This document shows, in pieces, positions 8,823-18,022 of a stretch of 64,000 nt of DNA. This DNA is from Spirulina subsalsa PCC 9445 (lineage in GTDB: Bacteria; Cyanobacteriota; Cyanobacteriia; Cyanobacteriales; Spirulinaceae), in contig NZ_JH980292.1 of assembly GCF_000314005.1 (NCBI RefSeq), positions 4,995,894-5,059,893 on the forward strand, read 5' to 3'. Under the pieces are notes generated by a model. That model saw nothing but the letters and a program-made list of their open reading frames with translations, had not been told where the DNA came from and made no database searches. The translations under genes were made by a program, and so were the position numbers. The first letter of the stretch is position 1; every line of letters begins with the position of its first letter.

Positions 8823-9368
8823 TCACGAAGACAAGAACAAGAAACAGACAAAGGGTTGAGGGCGAATTTGGCCAATCTCTGGCGAGACTAGGGTAGAGTC
8901 CCCCTGAGTGAGTCCGAGTGCGATCGCCAACAACAAACAGGCCAAAAACGTCACCCCAAGGATAAACAGAGCGAAGATTTCCCCTGACGAAAGCGGTCGA
9001 TCATGAGGGTCAAGATAAGCAGAACCACTCCAAGGGGAAGACGAAGCCGTATCCAAATCCGGGGGAGCCTGAAGGACATTCACCCGAGAATACCCAATTT
9101 TAGCATCGTACAGCATCCGACGCTCCGGGCTAGATAAAGTCGCATAGGCCTCATTGAGTTGTTGGAACTTCTGAGTTGCCACATCCCCCGGCAATTCCGT
9201 TGTATCCGGGTGATATTGTTTGCTCAACTCCCGATAAGCGCGGCGAATTTCCACCGGAGAGGCGCAAGGATCCACCCCCAGCCAACCATAATAAGTCGTG
9301 GCTAATCGTGTTTGAGCCGAAATCATCCGTTTTTGGGCAAATTGATTCACTGTTTGCGCCTCCAGCAT
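8823..9368 (-). CDS. J-domain protein with C-terminal membrane anchor
   Basis: This 181-residue protein has an N-terminal J domain at about residues 24-90 (TYYGWLGVDPCASPVEIRRAYRELSKQYHPD, HPD motif intact, then FQQLNEAYATLSSPERRMLYD). One hydrophobic C-terminal segment (EIFALFILGVTFLACLLLAIALGL) is near residue 145. It lacks the G/F, zinc-finger and substrate-binding domains of true DnaJ, so it probably recruits an Hsp70 to a membrane, likely the thylakoid or plasma membrane. The C-terminal tail after the anchor is short. It shares a strand and a 19-base gap with the DUF3143 gene downstream. The Hsp70 partner cannot be told. Confidence 0.85.
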   Translation of the reverse strand: MLEAQTVNQFAQKRMISAQTRLATTYYGWLGVDPCASPVEIRRAYRELSKQYHPDTTELPGDVATQKFQQLNEAYATLSSPERRMLYDAKIGYSRVNVLQAPPDLDTASSSPWSGSAYLDPHDRPLSSGEIFALFILGVTFLACLLLAIALGLTQGDSTLVSPEIGQIRPQPFVCFLFLSS

Positions 9369-9504
9369 GGCAAATCACGAGCCGTGATGTCAGTTATTTT
9401 AGCGAATCCGCACCAGTGGCCAAGCCTTCTCCCTGAACAGGATATCAACGTTAAAGAGATCAAAAAGACTTGCATTTTTCTGCTTGTGAGTCGAAATTTT
9501 TACG

Positions 9505-10535
9505 AAAATAGCACGGGAGTCTGAAAGCCCCGTCAATTTATTGCGGGGATGAAAGACGACACGAGCGGCTTTAGCCGCCTTCCTTGCGTCAGATATGCTA
9601 GTCTAAACCCATGATTGTACTAGAGTTCAAAGCACGGGTAAAACCCGCCCAGGCTGCCGCCATTGACGAGGCGATACGGACGGCTCAGTTTGTCCGTAAC
9701 AAGGCCGTGCGCCATTGGATGGACAACCGGGGAGTGGGTAAATGTGACCTTAGCCAACACTTTGCAGAGTTGGCTGAGGGGTTTCCCTTTGCCAAAAAGC
9801 TCAATTCCATGGCTCGTCAAGCAGCAGCCGAACGAGCTTGGAGTTCAATCAGTCGGTTCTACAACAACTGCAAAAAGAAAGTCAAGCCCGCAGGATTCCC
9901 CAGATTCAAGAAGCATTCCCGCTCGGTGGAGTACAAAACCTCTGGGTGGAAGTTGCTTGAACCGAAGCGCATCAAGTTTACCGATGGCTTCGGAATCGGG
10001 GAATTGCGGTTGATTGGAACCTACGATCTGGCACGCTATGACAAATCCCTAATTAAGCGAGTTCGCTTAGTCCGTCGCGCCGATGGCTACTACGTTCAGT
10101 TCTGCATCCAGGTTGATGTTCAGGTGCAGAGTGAGCCGATTCAAAAAACCGTGGGCCTTGATCTAGGGTTAGGGTATTTTATCGCTGCCAGTGATGGCAG
10201 TGTGGTAGAAGCACCATCGTTCTATCGTAAGTCTGAACATCGGTTGAACCGAGCCAATCGGCAGAAGTCCAGAAAGTATCGCAAGGGGGCAAAACCCCAG
10301 TCAAGGAACTATCACAAGGCTAGGAATCGATACGCCCGCAAGCATTTAAGGGTAAGTAGGCAGCGTAATGAGTGGGTGAATCAACATCCTGCGCCTTGGA
10401 CTAACTACCGTGGGACACACGGGAAGTTATACGCTTGGGGAGATTGGGCCTCTGGTTGGGTTGGAGAAATCCTGCTCAGTTAAGTCTGGTCGATGAACCA
10501 AGAATCCCCGTCGCGTGATTCGCGGGGAGTGTCAA
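9505..10535 (+). mobile_element. IS200/IS605-family element (IS1341-like, tnpB only), internally deleted
   Basis: The left end at about 9518-9580 has TCTGAAAGCCCCG, a hairpin CCCCG...GCGGGG and a second stem GCGGCT/AGCCGC. The right end at about 10507-10535 has the imperfect hairpin CCCCGTCGCG / CGCGGGG followed by GAGTGTCAA. Only a tnpB frame (9611-10483) lies between; there is no tnpA. IS1341-like elements of this kind depend on a TnpA elsewhere for movement. The element ends only about 25 bases before the start of the GH57 gene. Confidence 0.75.
9611..10483 (+). pseudogene. tnpB: TnpB (OrfB) RNA-guided nuclease, internally deleted and prematurely stopped
   Basis: The N-terminal half is typical TnpB: MIVLEFKARVKPAQAAAID, AERAWSSISRFY, GFPRFKKHSRSVEYK, and the RuvC-I aspartate in TVGLDLGLGYFIAASDGS. 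After SRQRNEW (near residue 255) the frame jumps through VNQHPAPWTNYR directly to GTHGKLYAWGDWASG, which is normally found at the extreme C-terminus. The RuvC-II glutamate, the CxxC...CxxC zinc finger and the RuvC-III DRDxNAA segment are absent. A TAA at 10481-10483 then stops the frame, although the usual last residues (NQESPSRDSRGVS) continue in frame after it. The protein should be catalytically dead. Intact family members are near 400 residues; this is 290. Confidence 0.85.
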
Positions 10536-10558
10536 CGGATCCTCATTCTCTATCCTCC

Positions 10559-12175
10559 ATGTCCCACCCTCTCTATGTCGCCTTCATCTGGCATCAACAT
10601 CAACCCTTTTATAGCCCCTGTTCCAGTCGCAAAAATTATGTCGTCCCCTCGGTGCGACAACACGCCACCAAAGACTATTTAGACCTCATTTTACGCCTAG
10701 AAGCCTATCCCCAACTCCATCAAACGGTTAACCTTGTCCCTTCTCTCATTTTGCAGCTAGAAGCTTATATTAACGGCGAGGCTAAAGATGAAGATTTAGC
10801 CTTTTCCCTCAGTGATGAACGCTATTTTAGTGAAGCCGATCAGCGCTATGTGTTGAGCAATTTTTTCCGAGGCTATGCCCCCCATATTATCGCCCCCCAT
10901 CCTCGCTATCAGGAGTTATATGAGCAATGGCACACCGAGGGGGAGGATTGGTGTTTAACCCATTGGCAGACCCAAGATTATGGGGATCTGATGGCCTGGC
11001 ATGATTTAGCTTGGATTGATCCCCTGTTTTGGGATGATCCAGAGATTGCCCGATGGTTGAAACAGGGGCGGAATTTTACATTAGGCGATCGCCAAGCCAT
11101 TTGGCAAAAACAACGGGAGATCATGAGGCAAATTCTGCCCAAACACCACCAAATGCAGGAACAGGGACAGTTAGAAATCATCACCTCTCCCTATGCTCAC
11201 CCCATGTTACCCCTCTTAGCCGATACCAACGCTGCACAAGTAACACAGCCGGATCTAGCCCTGCCTTCTCCAGCCTTCGGGTGGCCGCAAGATATGGGGC
11301 GACATTTACGGAAAGCTTGGGCGATTTATAGCGATCGCTTTGGTCGTCCTCCCTTGGGATTATGGCCTCCAGAACAAGCTGTTAGTCCGGCTATTTTACC
11401 CCCCATCGCTCAACAGGGTTTTCAGTGGCTCTGCTCTGATGAAGCCGTGTTAGGCTGGACGTTAAACCACTTTTTCCACCGGGATGACCAAGGCCGCCTG
11501 ACCAACCCAGAACTTTTGTATCGTCCCTACCGAATTACAACCCCCCACGGTGACTTAGCGATGGTCTTTCGGGATCATACCCTGTCCGATCGGATTGGGT
11601 TTGATTATGGTGGAATGCCCCCAGAAACGGGAGCGAGGGATTTAGTGCAACGATTAGAGGCGATCGCACAACAACAGCAAAACCAGTCTACCCCAGACCC
11701 TTGGTTAGTCACCATCGCCCTAGACGGAGAGAACTGTTGGGAATATTACCCCCAAGATGGCGGCCCCTTCCTCAACCATCTTTACGCACAGTTAAGCCAG
11801 CATCCCCAGTTCAAATTAGTCACCGTCAGCGAATTTCTCCAACAATTCCCCCCCACCGTCACCCTTGAGGCTGAACAACTACACAGTGGCTCCTGGGTTG
11901 ATGGGAACTTTACCACTTGGATCGGCCACCCCGCCAAAAATCGCGCCTGGGAACTACTCCAGGCCGCCCGTCAAACCCTCGCCAATCACCCGGAAGCCAC
12001 CCCAGAAACCCATCCAGAGGCTTGGGAAGCTCTCGACGCGGCCGAGGGATCCGATTGGTTTTGGTGGCTGGGTAAAGGCAACGCCGCCCCCTATGAGGAA
12101 CTATTTGAGCAAGTCTTTCTTGACCATCTCAAGATGATGTATCAGGCTCTCAATGAACCCATGTTGCTAGAGTAG
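10559..12175 (+). CDS. Glycoside hydrolase family 57 (alpha-amylase/glucanotransferase type)
   Basis: This 538-residue cytoplasmic enzyme starts MSHPLYVAFIWHQHQPFYS. That ATG is chosen because the HQHQP motif lies at residues 12-16 as in GH57, and because the in-frame extension upstream (MNQESPSRDSRGVS) is the tail of an IS element. Other GH57 landmarks are ITSPYAHPMLPLL, the proposed nucleophile Glu in GLWPPEQAVSP, QWLCSDEAVLGW, and the acid/base Asp in TIALDGENCWEYY. The C-terminal helical region includes SDWFWWLGKGNAAPYEELFEQ. The family acts on alpha-1,4 or 1,6 glucans, so a role in glycogen metabolism is likely; the precise reaction is unknown. The native promoter region appears to have been replaced by the IS element. 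A fructosamine-kinase-like gene follows 50 bases downstream. Confidence 0.9.
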   Translation: MSHPLYVAFIWHQHQPFYSPCSSRKNYVVPSVRQHATKDYLDLILRLEAYPQLHQTVNLVPSLILQLEAYINGEAKDEDLAFSLSDERYFSEADQRYVLSNFFRGYAPHIIAPHPRYQELYEQWHTEGEDWCLTHWQTQDYGDLMAWHDLAWIDPLFWDDPEIARWLKQGRNFTLGDRQAIWQKQREIMRQILPKHHQMQEQGQLEIITSPYAHPMLPLLADTNAAQVTQPDLALPSPAFGWPQDMGRHLRKAWAIYSDRFGRPPLGLWPPEQAVSPAILPPIAQQGFQWLCSDEAVLGWTLNHFFHRDDQGRLTNPELLYRPYRITTPHGDLAMVFRDHTLSDRIGFDYGGMPPETGARDLVQRLEAIAQQQQNQSTPDPWLVTIALDGENCWEYYPQDGGPFLNHLYAQLSQHPQFKLVTVSEFLQQFPPTVTLEAEQLHSGSWVDGNFTTWIGHPAKNRAWELLQAARQTLANHPEATPETHPEAWEALDAAEGSDWFWWLGKGNAAPYEELFEQVFLDHLKMMYQALNEPMLLE

Positions 12176-12225
12176 AATCCGGTAACTGTATCTGATAGTG
12201 TGTGTCAACCAATATCTCTAGACTC

Positions 12226-13086
12226 ATGTGGAATCAAATCGCCGAGCAAATTAGCCAAACCACCGGACTCCCTTTTTCTCTCGAAACTCGCCGTTCTGTC
12301 TCTGGAGGCTGTATTAATCAAGGATATGCGATCGCCGATGGTCAACGAACTTATTTTGTAAAGATCAATACCGCTTCTCAAGTGGAAATGTTTGCGGCCG
12401 AAGCCTTGGGACTCAAGCAAATGTATGAAACCCAAAGTATTCGGGTTCCCCAACCCCTGACTTGGGGAGTGGCAGGGAATTCTAGTTATATTGTGATGGA
12501 ATGGCTAGAATTTGGGCGAGGGGATCACTCGTCTTGGGAAAAAATGGGGCAGAATTTGGCCGCTATGCACCGTTACCAAAGGGCGACAAGATTTGGCTGG
12601 GACTGTAACAATACGATTGGTTCTACCCCTCAAGTCAATGATTGGACTGAAAACTGGGCGGAATTTTTCACGGAACACCGTATAGGGTTTCAATTGCGTT
12701 TAGCCAAACGACGAGGGGGAGGGTTTCCTGATATTGGTGTGGTTCTAGATGCTGTGCGGGAGTGCCTAGAAGATTGGCAACCTCAGCCTTCCTTAGTCCA
12801 TGGGGATTTATGGTCTGGGAATGCGGCTTGTACGGTGCAGGGTGAACCCGTTATCTTGGATCCGGCGACTTATTGGGGCGATCGCGAAGTTGATATTGCC
12901 ATGACTGAACTCTTTGGAGGGTTTCCCGCACCTTTCTATCGCGGTTACAATCAGACCTGGCCCCTAGATGTAGGCTATCAACAACGCAAAACCCTATACA
13001 ATCTCTATCACATCCTGAACCATTTTAATTTATTCGGTGGGGGCTACGGGTCCCAAGCCAATCGAATGATTCAACAGATTTTGTAG
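12226..13086 (+). CDS. Fructosamine kinase family protein (protein deglycation kinase)
   Basis: This 286-residue protein has an aminoglycoside-phosphotransferase-like kinase fold: nucleotide loop SVSGGCINQGYAI, ATP-binding lysine in TYFVKINTA, Glu in MFAAEALGLKQM, hinge YIVMEWLEFGRG, catalytic loop LVHGDLWSGNAA and metal loop VILDPATYWGDREVDIAM. These are the fructosamine-3-kinase/ketosamine-3-kinase signatures; such enzymes phosphorylate sugar adducts on protein lysines so that they decompose. C-terminal YNLYHILNHFNLFGGGY is also family-typical. The ATG at 12226 (MWNQIAEQI) is preferred over a GTG at 12202. It is probably co-transcribed with the GH57 gene, consistent with sugar metabolism and glycation repair. 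Confidence 0.88.
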   Translation: MWNQIAEQISQTTGLPFSLETRRSVSGGCINQGYAIADGQRTYFVKINTASQVEMFAAEALGLKQMYETQSIRVPQPLTWGVAGNSSYIVMEWLEFGRGDHSSWEKMGQNLAAMHRYQRATRFGWDCNNTIGSTPQVNDWTENWAEFFTEHRIGFQLRLAKRRGGGFPDIGVVLDAVRECLEDWQPQPSLVHGDLWSGNAACTVQGEPVILDPATYWGDREVDIAMTELFGGFPAPFYRGYNQTWPLDVGYQQRKTLYNLYHILNHFNLFGGGYGSQANRMIQQIL

Positions 13087-13170
13087 TAGGGAGCAGGGGA
13101 GCAGGGGAGAGGCAATCTCCCGACACCCGACAACCCGACACCCGACACCCGATTCCCGACTCCCGATATA
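13087..13170. repeat. Intergenic STRR-like repeats
   Basis: GGGAGCAGG units at 13089-13108 are followed by CCCGACA and CCCGATT/CCCGACT heptamers at 13120-13165. This belongs to the dispersed short-repeat family; no gene is seen up to the J-protein start at 13317. Confidence 0.7.
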
Positions 13171-13316
13171 AGGGTGCGGGAATTGCGACTTGCACCACTC
13201 CAAGAACCGAACGGGATGAGTTCTAATCTTTGCTACAGTGTTAACTGGGTCCTATCCCTAGGCATCCACTAAATCCTAACTAAAATCCACAATCAAACAC
13301 GAGGAGATGATGGTTA

Positions 13317-14312
13317 ATGGCCTCAACTGACTTCAAAGATTACTACGCCATTCTAGGAGTGGGTAAAACTGCCGGTGCTGAGGAAATTAAAAAGGCTTTT
13401 CGCAAATTAGCCTTAAAATATCATCCTGACCGGAATCCGGGAGATAAGGCCGCAGAAGCTCGCTTTAAGGAAGTCAGTGAAGCTTACGAGGTTCTCTCCG
13501 ACCCAGAAAAACGGCAAAAATATGACCAATTTGGGCAATATTGGCGACAAGCAGGCTCTCAGCCGGGGGGGGGATTTGGTCGGAGTCCGGTGGATTTTGG
13601 GGGGTTTGATTTTGGGCGCTATGGCAGTTTTGAAGAGTTTATCAATGACTTGCTGGGAGGATTAGGGGGAAACACGAACACCCGCACCCGCACCTATCGC
13701 AGCACTAACGGACGCAGTACCTATCAAAGTCCGGGGGGGTTTGGGACGGGGTTTAATACGACCACCCAAAGCACAGGAGGCGATCGCGAGGCAACCATTC
13801 GTCTGACCTTCACCGAAGCATTCCGAGGCATTCAGAAGCGTCTCAATGTGGGATCGGAAATTATTGATGTGCGGATTCCCCCCGGTGCAAAACCCGGGAG
13901 TCGGGTGAGAGTACGCGGGAAAGGCAACATGAGCGCCTATTCTCAACAACGGGGAGATTTATATTTAAATGTTGACCTAGAACCCCATAATTTCTTCGCT
14001 TTTGACGGGGATAATTTAGTCTGTGAAGTGCCGATTACCCCCGATGAGGCAGTTTTAGGGGCAGATATTCAAGTTCCTACACCGGATGGTTTAGTCACCA
14101 TGAAAGTTCCGGCTGGCATTCGGGGGGGTCAAACGCTACGCTTACGGGGTAAGGGATGGGTGAGTCTCAAAGGAGGACGGACAGATCAATTGGTGAAAAT
14201 TGCGATCGCCACTCCCCCTAATCCTACCTCAGTTGAACGGGAATACTACGAGAAAATCCGCAAAAGTCGCACCTACAACCCCCGTCAACATTTAAAAACC
14301 GTTCATTTATGA
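13317..14312 (+). CDS. CbpA-type DnaJ/Hsp40 co-chaperone
   Basis: This 331-residue soluble co-chaperone has a J domain at residues 5-70 ([24 protein letters not shown] motif in KYHPDRNPG). A G/F-rich linker follows ([25 protein letters not shown]), then a two-part DnaJ C-terminal substrate domain ([66 protein letters not shown]). The four CxxCxGxG zinc repeats of DnaJ are absent, so this is a type II (CbpA-like) member that delivers clients to DnaK. GAGGAG precedes the ATG by nine bases. It stands alone. Confidence 0.9.
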   Translation: MASTDFKDYYAILGVGKTAGAEEIKKAFRKLALKYHPDRNPGDKAAEARFKEVSEAYEVLSDPEKRQKYDQFGQYWRQAGSQPGGGFGRSPVDFGGFDFGRYGSFEEFINDLLGGLGGNTNTRTRTYRSTNGRSTYQSPGGFGTGFNTTTQSTGGDREATIRLTFTEAFRGIQKRLNVGSEIIDVRIPPGAKPGSRVRVRGKGNMSAYSQQRGDLYLNVDLEPHNFFAFDGDNLVCEVPITPDEAVLGADIQVPTPDGLVTMKVPAGIRGGQTLRLRGKGWVSLKGGRTDQLVKIAIATPPNPTSVEREYYEKIRKSRTYNPRQHLKTVHL

Positions 14313-14412
14313 ACCTAATCGTTCTAGTCTTTCCTAGAGTAATAAGATCAATTCTTGAGAGGACCGGGAGATGATGAGATCAAGAATGGTTCTCAATTGA
14401 GGGTCAATGGCG

Positions 14413-15396
14413 TTAAATGCCTGTGCCTTCATCTTCCCAAGACCAACGATAAACCCCCTCATATTGACTCACTGTTTCTGATGTGACAATATCAATGGGG
14501 ATTTCCATTAAGGAGGGGACGGTTTTTCCTTGGTGGAGATCCATTAAAACTTTAACCCCTTGCTGTCCTTCCTGATAGGGGTCTTGCTGGACTACACCTA
14601 GCACAAAACCCTCTTTTAAGCCTTGAATTGCAGCCGGACTGAGATCCCACCCCACAATTACTGTTTTGTCTGTTTGACGTTGAAAACGGACTTGGGCGAT
14701 CGCACTAATCAACGCTGGCTCTCCTGTAGCAAAAATAGCATCCAGTTGAGGAAAATTGGTTAACAATTCTTCGGCGGCCTGTTTGGCGATCGCCTTTTCA
14801 TTGTTGCCATCCGCCACAGCGACGATTTGATGCTGATTTTCCGTGACTCGCTCTGTAAAGGCTTGTTGCCTCTGGTTTTGAGTCCAAGATTCAAAAGCAC
14901 CAATCACACCGATTTGAGCCGCTTGTAAACCTTGTTCTCTCGCCCAGTGATTAAAAAATCCCGCCATTTGACGGCTTCCTCCAATATTATCCACCCCAAT
15001 CTGAACGACGACTCCCGGATGTTCTAGAACCCCATCCACGGCAATGACAGGGATATTTGCTAGTTCTGCGGATGTAATAGCGGCTTGGAGTAACTCTGAT
15101 TCAATTGAGACTACAATAATCCCATCCACCTGATTGGCCACGAATTCTTGAATATAATCTCGTTGCAGTTGGGGATCTCCGTTGGGATTTTTGATCAGCA
15201 ACTCAATATTATTATCCTCTGCTGCTTGTTTAGCCCCTTCAAGCATTTGATTAAAAAATAAAGCCTGTAAATTGTTGGTTACTAAGCCGATTCTCAGCGT
15301 TGGGGGGGGATTTCCCGTCCATTGATTCAGGGTTTGACAACAAACTAAGCCGAGAACAACAAAAAACAGTAGAATAGTTCGAGTCGTCCGTTTCAT
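14413..15396 (-). CDS. Sugar-type periplasmic substrate-binding lipoprotein (Peripla_BP_4)
   Basis: This 327-residue exported protein has a signal peptide with lipobox (ILLFFVVLGLVCC, Cys near residue 19-20). The mature part is a periplasmic binding protein type I fold of the ribose/galactose class: TLRIGLVTNNLQALFFNQMLEGAKQAAED, QVDGIIVVSIES, IPVIAVDGVLEHPGVV, QIGVDNIGGSRQMAGFF, FATGEPALISAIAQVR, and GVVQQDPYQEGQQGVKVL. Such proteins feed ABC sugar importers or sensory kinases. No ABC permease or ATPase is adjacent, so it is an orphan, either serving a distant transporter or acting as a sensor. The ligand is unknown. Confidence 0.85.
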   Translation of the reverse strand: MKRTTRTILLFFVVLGLVCCQTLNQWTGNPPPTLRIGLVTNNLQALFFNQMLEGAKQAAEDNNIELLIKNPNGDPQLQRDYIQEFVANQVDGIIVVSIESELLQAAITSAELANIPVIAVDGVLEHPGVVVQIGVDNIGGSRQMAGFFNHWAREQGLQAAQIGVIGAFESWTQNQRQQAFTERVTENQHQIVAVADGNNEKAIAKQAAEELLTNFPQLDAIFATGEPALISAIAQVRFQRQTDKTVIVGWDLSPAAIQGLKEGFVLGVVQQDPYQEGQQGVKVLMDLHQGKTVPSLMEIPIDIVTSETVSQYEGVYRWSWEDEGTGI

Positions 15397-15524
15397 GGTT
15401 TTCCACGAGTTAGGAATGGGGAGGGCGCGATCGCTCCATTGGCATTATCAAAACATGGCGAGGGACAACTTCGCACTTTAGGCCGGGGAGTGTTAATGAG
15501 CTTGCATTCTTTTTGTTACATATC

Positions 15525-16070
15525 ATGAATCCAAAATCTTTAATCTTGATCGGTTTTCTGCTCTTCACTCTCCCTGTATCCCTTCAATCCTGTAAAGCAC
15601 CTGCGGATTCAACCCGTGAGTCTAACCCTTTAGAAGATGGCTTTGATCTCATGGAGAATGAAACGTTAGGAGGATGGTTAAAGGTGGGTTTACCCGCTTC
15701 CGCTATTGTAGAACAACTGGGTGAACCCCCTCAAAAAGGTGAGGCGGTCTTGTGGGGTGCTATCGGCACTTATGTCCAACAATGGGACTATCCGGGTCAG
15801 GGGATTAATCTACAAATGGAGTCGGAAGAACCCGACGGAGAACAACGAGTTTTACACTTAACTCTATCGTCACCGAGTAGCCTACAAACCCGTCAAAACA
15901 TCGGTATTGGTAGTTCTCGGACCTCAGTAGAACAAGCTTATCAAGAGTATGGACAAGTTACCCCAGAAAACCCCAATACTTTTATTGCAGGAACAGTCTA
16001 TGGGGGGATTATTTTTGAGTTTGAAGAAGATCAAGTGACCCATATTTTCATTGGTGCGGCGGCGGAATAG
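15525..16070 (+). CDS. Putative lipoprotein, unknown function
   Basis: This 181-residue protein starts MNPKSLILIGFLLFTLPVSLQSC, a lipoprotein signal peptide with lipobox LQSC. The ATG at 15525 is preferred over a TTG at 15513. The mature region has a GLPASAIVEQLGEPPQKGEAVLWGAIG segment and a second similar unit, GIGSSRTSVEQAYQEYGQV. Two 'G-x-x-x-x-x-V-x-x-x-x-G' units of this kind recall SmpA/OmlA- or BLIP-like repeats, but I cannot name the family. It is divergent from the sugar-binding lipoprotein and precedes another lipoprotein on the same strand. Confidence 0.7.
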   Translation: MNPKSLILIGFLLFTLPVSLQSCKAPADSTRESNPLEDGFDLMENETLGGWLKVGLPASAIVEQLGEPPQKGEAVLWGAIGTYVQQWDYPGQGINLQMESEEPDGEQRVLHLTLSSPSSLQTRQNIGIGSSRTSVEQAYQEYGQVTPENPNTFIAGTVYGGIIFEFEEDQVTHIFIGAAAE

Positions 16071-16155
16071 TCATCAGAGTACAACCGGAATCGAGGGCAT
16101 AGGAACTGTAGAGTGATTTAATGATTCTCAAGGGTTTACTGGGTATTTTTAGCGC

Positions 16156-16665
16156 ATGACTTCTGTTCGATCTTCCTTCCTCTCCCGTCTCCCCTCTCAA
16201 GGGGTGCTGTCTTGGCGTAAACTGCTGTGGCTGAGTTCTTTGGTATTTTTAGCCAGTTGTCAGTTGAATGTCCAAATCCCCCCCCTCGATAGCGGCGATC
16301 GCGCTCAATTTTTTCTCAAAACAGTTGCCAAAGGTCAAGAAGGCTACTACAAAGCGAATGGAGAGTTTGCCACCTCCCTAGAAAAGCTTTCTCTCAACCT
16401 GAATCTTGATACTCCCGACTATCGTTATGATCTCGTCTCCTATGGAGAACCTGCCGAAAGTTTGATTATGACGGCAACGGCAAAACAGGACGGACTCGAA
16501 AGTTATGCCGGAGTCATTTATATCCAAAATAATGAAACTGAAGTTAACGCGGTGGTCAATTTGTGTAAAACTAGCACTCCTTCCAAGACTCCCCCCCAAC
16601 TCTCTCCCCAACCTCAACCCGGTCAAGAGTTAAAATGTCCCGATGGATCCGTATCTGTGAATTGA
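16156..16665 (+). CDS. Type IV pilin G/H-like lipoprotein
   Basis: This 169-residue exported protein has a basic N-terminus, a hydrophobic stretch and a lipobox (LLWLSSLVFLASC, Cys near residue 36). The mature part has KTVAKGQEGYYKANGEFATSLEKLSLNL, the 'A-Q-x-x-Y-x-x-x-G-x-F-A-x-x-x-x-x-L' pattern of the cyanobacterial type IV pilin-like G/H family. This is followed by YRYDLVSYGEPAESLIMTATAK and AGVIYIQNNET. It ends in a proline-rich tail with KCPDGSVSVN. These proteins resemble minor pilins but are usually anchored as lipoproteins; the function is not established. Two DUF488 genes lie downstream on the other strand. Confidence 0.75.
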   Translation: MTSVRSSFLSRLPSQGVLSWRKLLWLSSLVFLASCQLNVQIPPLDSGDRAQFFLKTVAKGQEGYYKANGEFATSLEKLSLNLNLDTPDYRYDLVSYGEPAESLIMTATAKQDGLESYAGVIYIQNNETEVNAVVNLCKTSTPSKTPPQLSPQPQPGQELKCPDGSVSVN

Positions 16666-16717
16666 ACGACTCAAGCAAAGCCGAAACGTTCAGCCAGAAT
16701 GTCCTCTCGTCCGATTT

Positions 16718-17167
16718 CTAGAGATGATGAATTAAAACATTGCCCCATTGTTTTTCTAAATACTCGGCAACTAAGCGACGGTGACAGTGATGAGGTTCGG
16801 GTTCACTACAAAGTAAACAAGCCTGATTGAGCAATTCTGGGGTCACTTTTTGCTCAATTTTACGTTTTTTAATCAGGGCATTAAATTGAGTTTCGTAAGT
16901 GTCCCAGTCTCCTTTTTGCTTTTTGTATTGATCTAATATATCTTGGGTTGGGGCAAGGTCTAAGATGTGTGTATATTCAATATTGCCAATGGTTTTAAGG
17001 AAATATTCGAGGTCTTTTCGTTTAGCAAATCCAGCCAATTGGGAGACATTATTTAAGCGGGTGTCTATGATGCGTTGAACCCCCGCTTTTTGCAAGGTGG
17101 TAAAAAATTGTTCGGCTGTTTTTTTGGTAAAGCCAATGGTATACAAGTTAAGTTTTTTCATGGTCAA
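16718..17167 (-). CDS. DUF488 family protein (second copy of a tandem pair)
   Basis: This 149-residue soluble protein shows YTIGFTKKTAEQFFTTLQKAGVQRIIDTRLNN near the N-terminus, QLAGFAKRKDLEYFL, and the family's conserved C-terminal ACLLCSEPEPHHCHRRLVAEYLEK (two Cys and a His cluster). DUF488 proteins are widespread, small and of unsettled biochemical role. It starts one base after the stop of its neighbour 17168-17809, which has the same architecture, so the two form a tandem, translationally coupled pair that diverged after duplication. Confidence 0.85.
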   Translation of the reverse strand: MTMKKLNLYTIGFTKKTAEQFFTTLQKAGVQRIIDTRLNNVSQLAGFAKRKDLEYFLKTIGNIEYTHILDLAPTQDILDQYKKQKGDWDTYETQFNALIKKRKIEQKVTPELLNQACLLCSEPEPHHCHRRLVAEYLEKQWGNVLIHHL

Positions 17168-17809
17168 CTAGGCAAGTTCTGGGTCAATGTAGGCAATTTT
17201 ATTTCCCTGTTTTTCGTAGGCTTCTTGCAGGCATTTCTCCGGGTCAGGAGGGGGTTGTAAGGCATCAAAAAGGGAGAGTTGTTGGGGTTGGTTCGGGGGG
17301 TAAAAGATGTGTCCAAAGCCTTGGATTTGCAGGAGGCGTTTTTCTAGGTCGGTGTGGGATTCTAGGTCGCCGTTGGTTAAGATGTGTTGTATGTTGAGGT
17401 GGGGGTTTAATTGTTTGATTTGCCGACAAACGAGGATAGTTCTATGGCAGGTGATGGGGTCTTTTTCGGCACAAAGTAGACTAATTCGATAGGTCTGTAA
17501 TCCGGTTTGTAAGCGTTGAAGGCCTTGCTGAAACAGTTCGGTTTGAGCGATGCGTTGATAAAGGGCTTTGCCGTTATTGTAGCAGCTTAGGTCTTTGGGT
17601 CGGGCTCCGAGTTCTTGACCGAGGAAAACATAGTGGAGGTGATGGGATTTGAGGGCGTTTTTAAGGTCGTTTTGGTTGAAGTGGGGAAGATAGCGACTGT
17701 AGGGGTGCGATCGCACGTCAGCAACGGCCTGAATCTGATGGCGCTGGAGTAGTCCAATGAAGGTTTCTAAACTGTGGTTTGAGTGTCCTAGGGTATACAG
17801 GGTTTCCAT
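17168..17809 (-). CDS. DUF488 family protein (first copy of a tandem pair)
   Basis: This 213-residue protein opens METLYTLGHSNHSLETFIGLL, then AVADVRSHPYSRYLPHFNQNDL, and has the family motif SLLCAEKDPITCHRTILVCRQI. The C-terminal extension of about 50 residues after HILTNGDLESHTDLEKRLL is missing from the shorter neighbour. It is the first gene of the pair and shares its reading direction and a zero-base gap with the 149-residue copy. The function is unknown; the shared C-x-x-x-x-x-x-C-H-R pattern suggests the same fold and perhaps the same chemistry. Confidence 0.87.
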   Translation of the reverse strand: METLYTLGHSNHSLETFIGLLQRHQIQAVADVRSHPYSRYLPHFNQNDLKNALKSHHLHYVFLGQELGARPKDLSCYNNGKALYQRIAQTELFQQGLQRLQTGLQTYRISLLCAEKDPITCHRTILVCRQIKQLNPHLNIQHILTNGDLESHTDLEKRLLQIQGFGHIFYPPNQPQQLSLFDALQPPPDPEKCLQEAYEKQGNKIAYIDPELA

Positions 17810-17844
17810 GATGGTCTAGGGAGAATCCGGGATATGATCTGAAT

Positions 17845-17900
17845 GTTCTCAGAAGACCCACACCATAAGCAAGGGTGGATGTCTTCTCAAACGCCTTTTC
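17845..17900. other. Imperfect inverted repeat between divergent genes
   Basis: AGAAGAC at about 17852-17858 pairs with GTCTTCT at about 17890-17896, with an inner CACC/GGTG pairing. It sits in the 213-base gap between the DUF488 pair and the potassium channel gene. It could be an operator, a leader structure or nothing. Confidence 0.25.
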
Positions 17901-18022
17901 GGGAAGGGTTGTCAGAATATTGGATTCCAATCGTTGACGGGGGGAGCGCTCATAACCCTAACCTTGGATTATGTTAATTCATAGATTGTTCCCGACAGCC
18001 AATAAACAGGCCACGATGAATC

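Noticed and set aside
17845-17900. Inverted repeat as a terminator
   Set aside because: Both flanking genes are divergent and point away from it, and there is no T-tract, so it was listed only as an unexplained inverted repeat.
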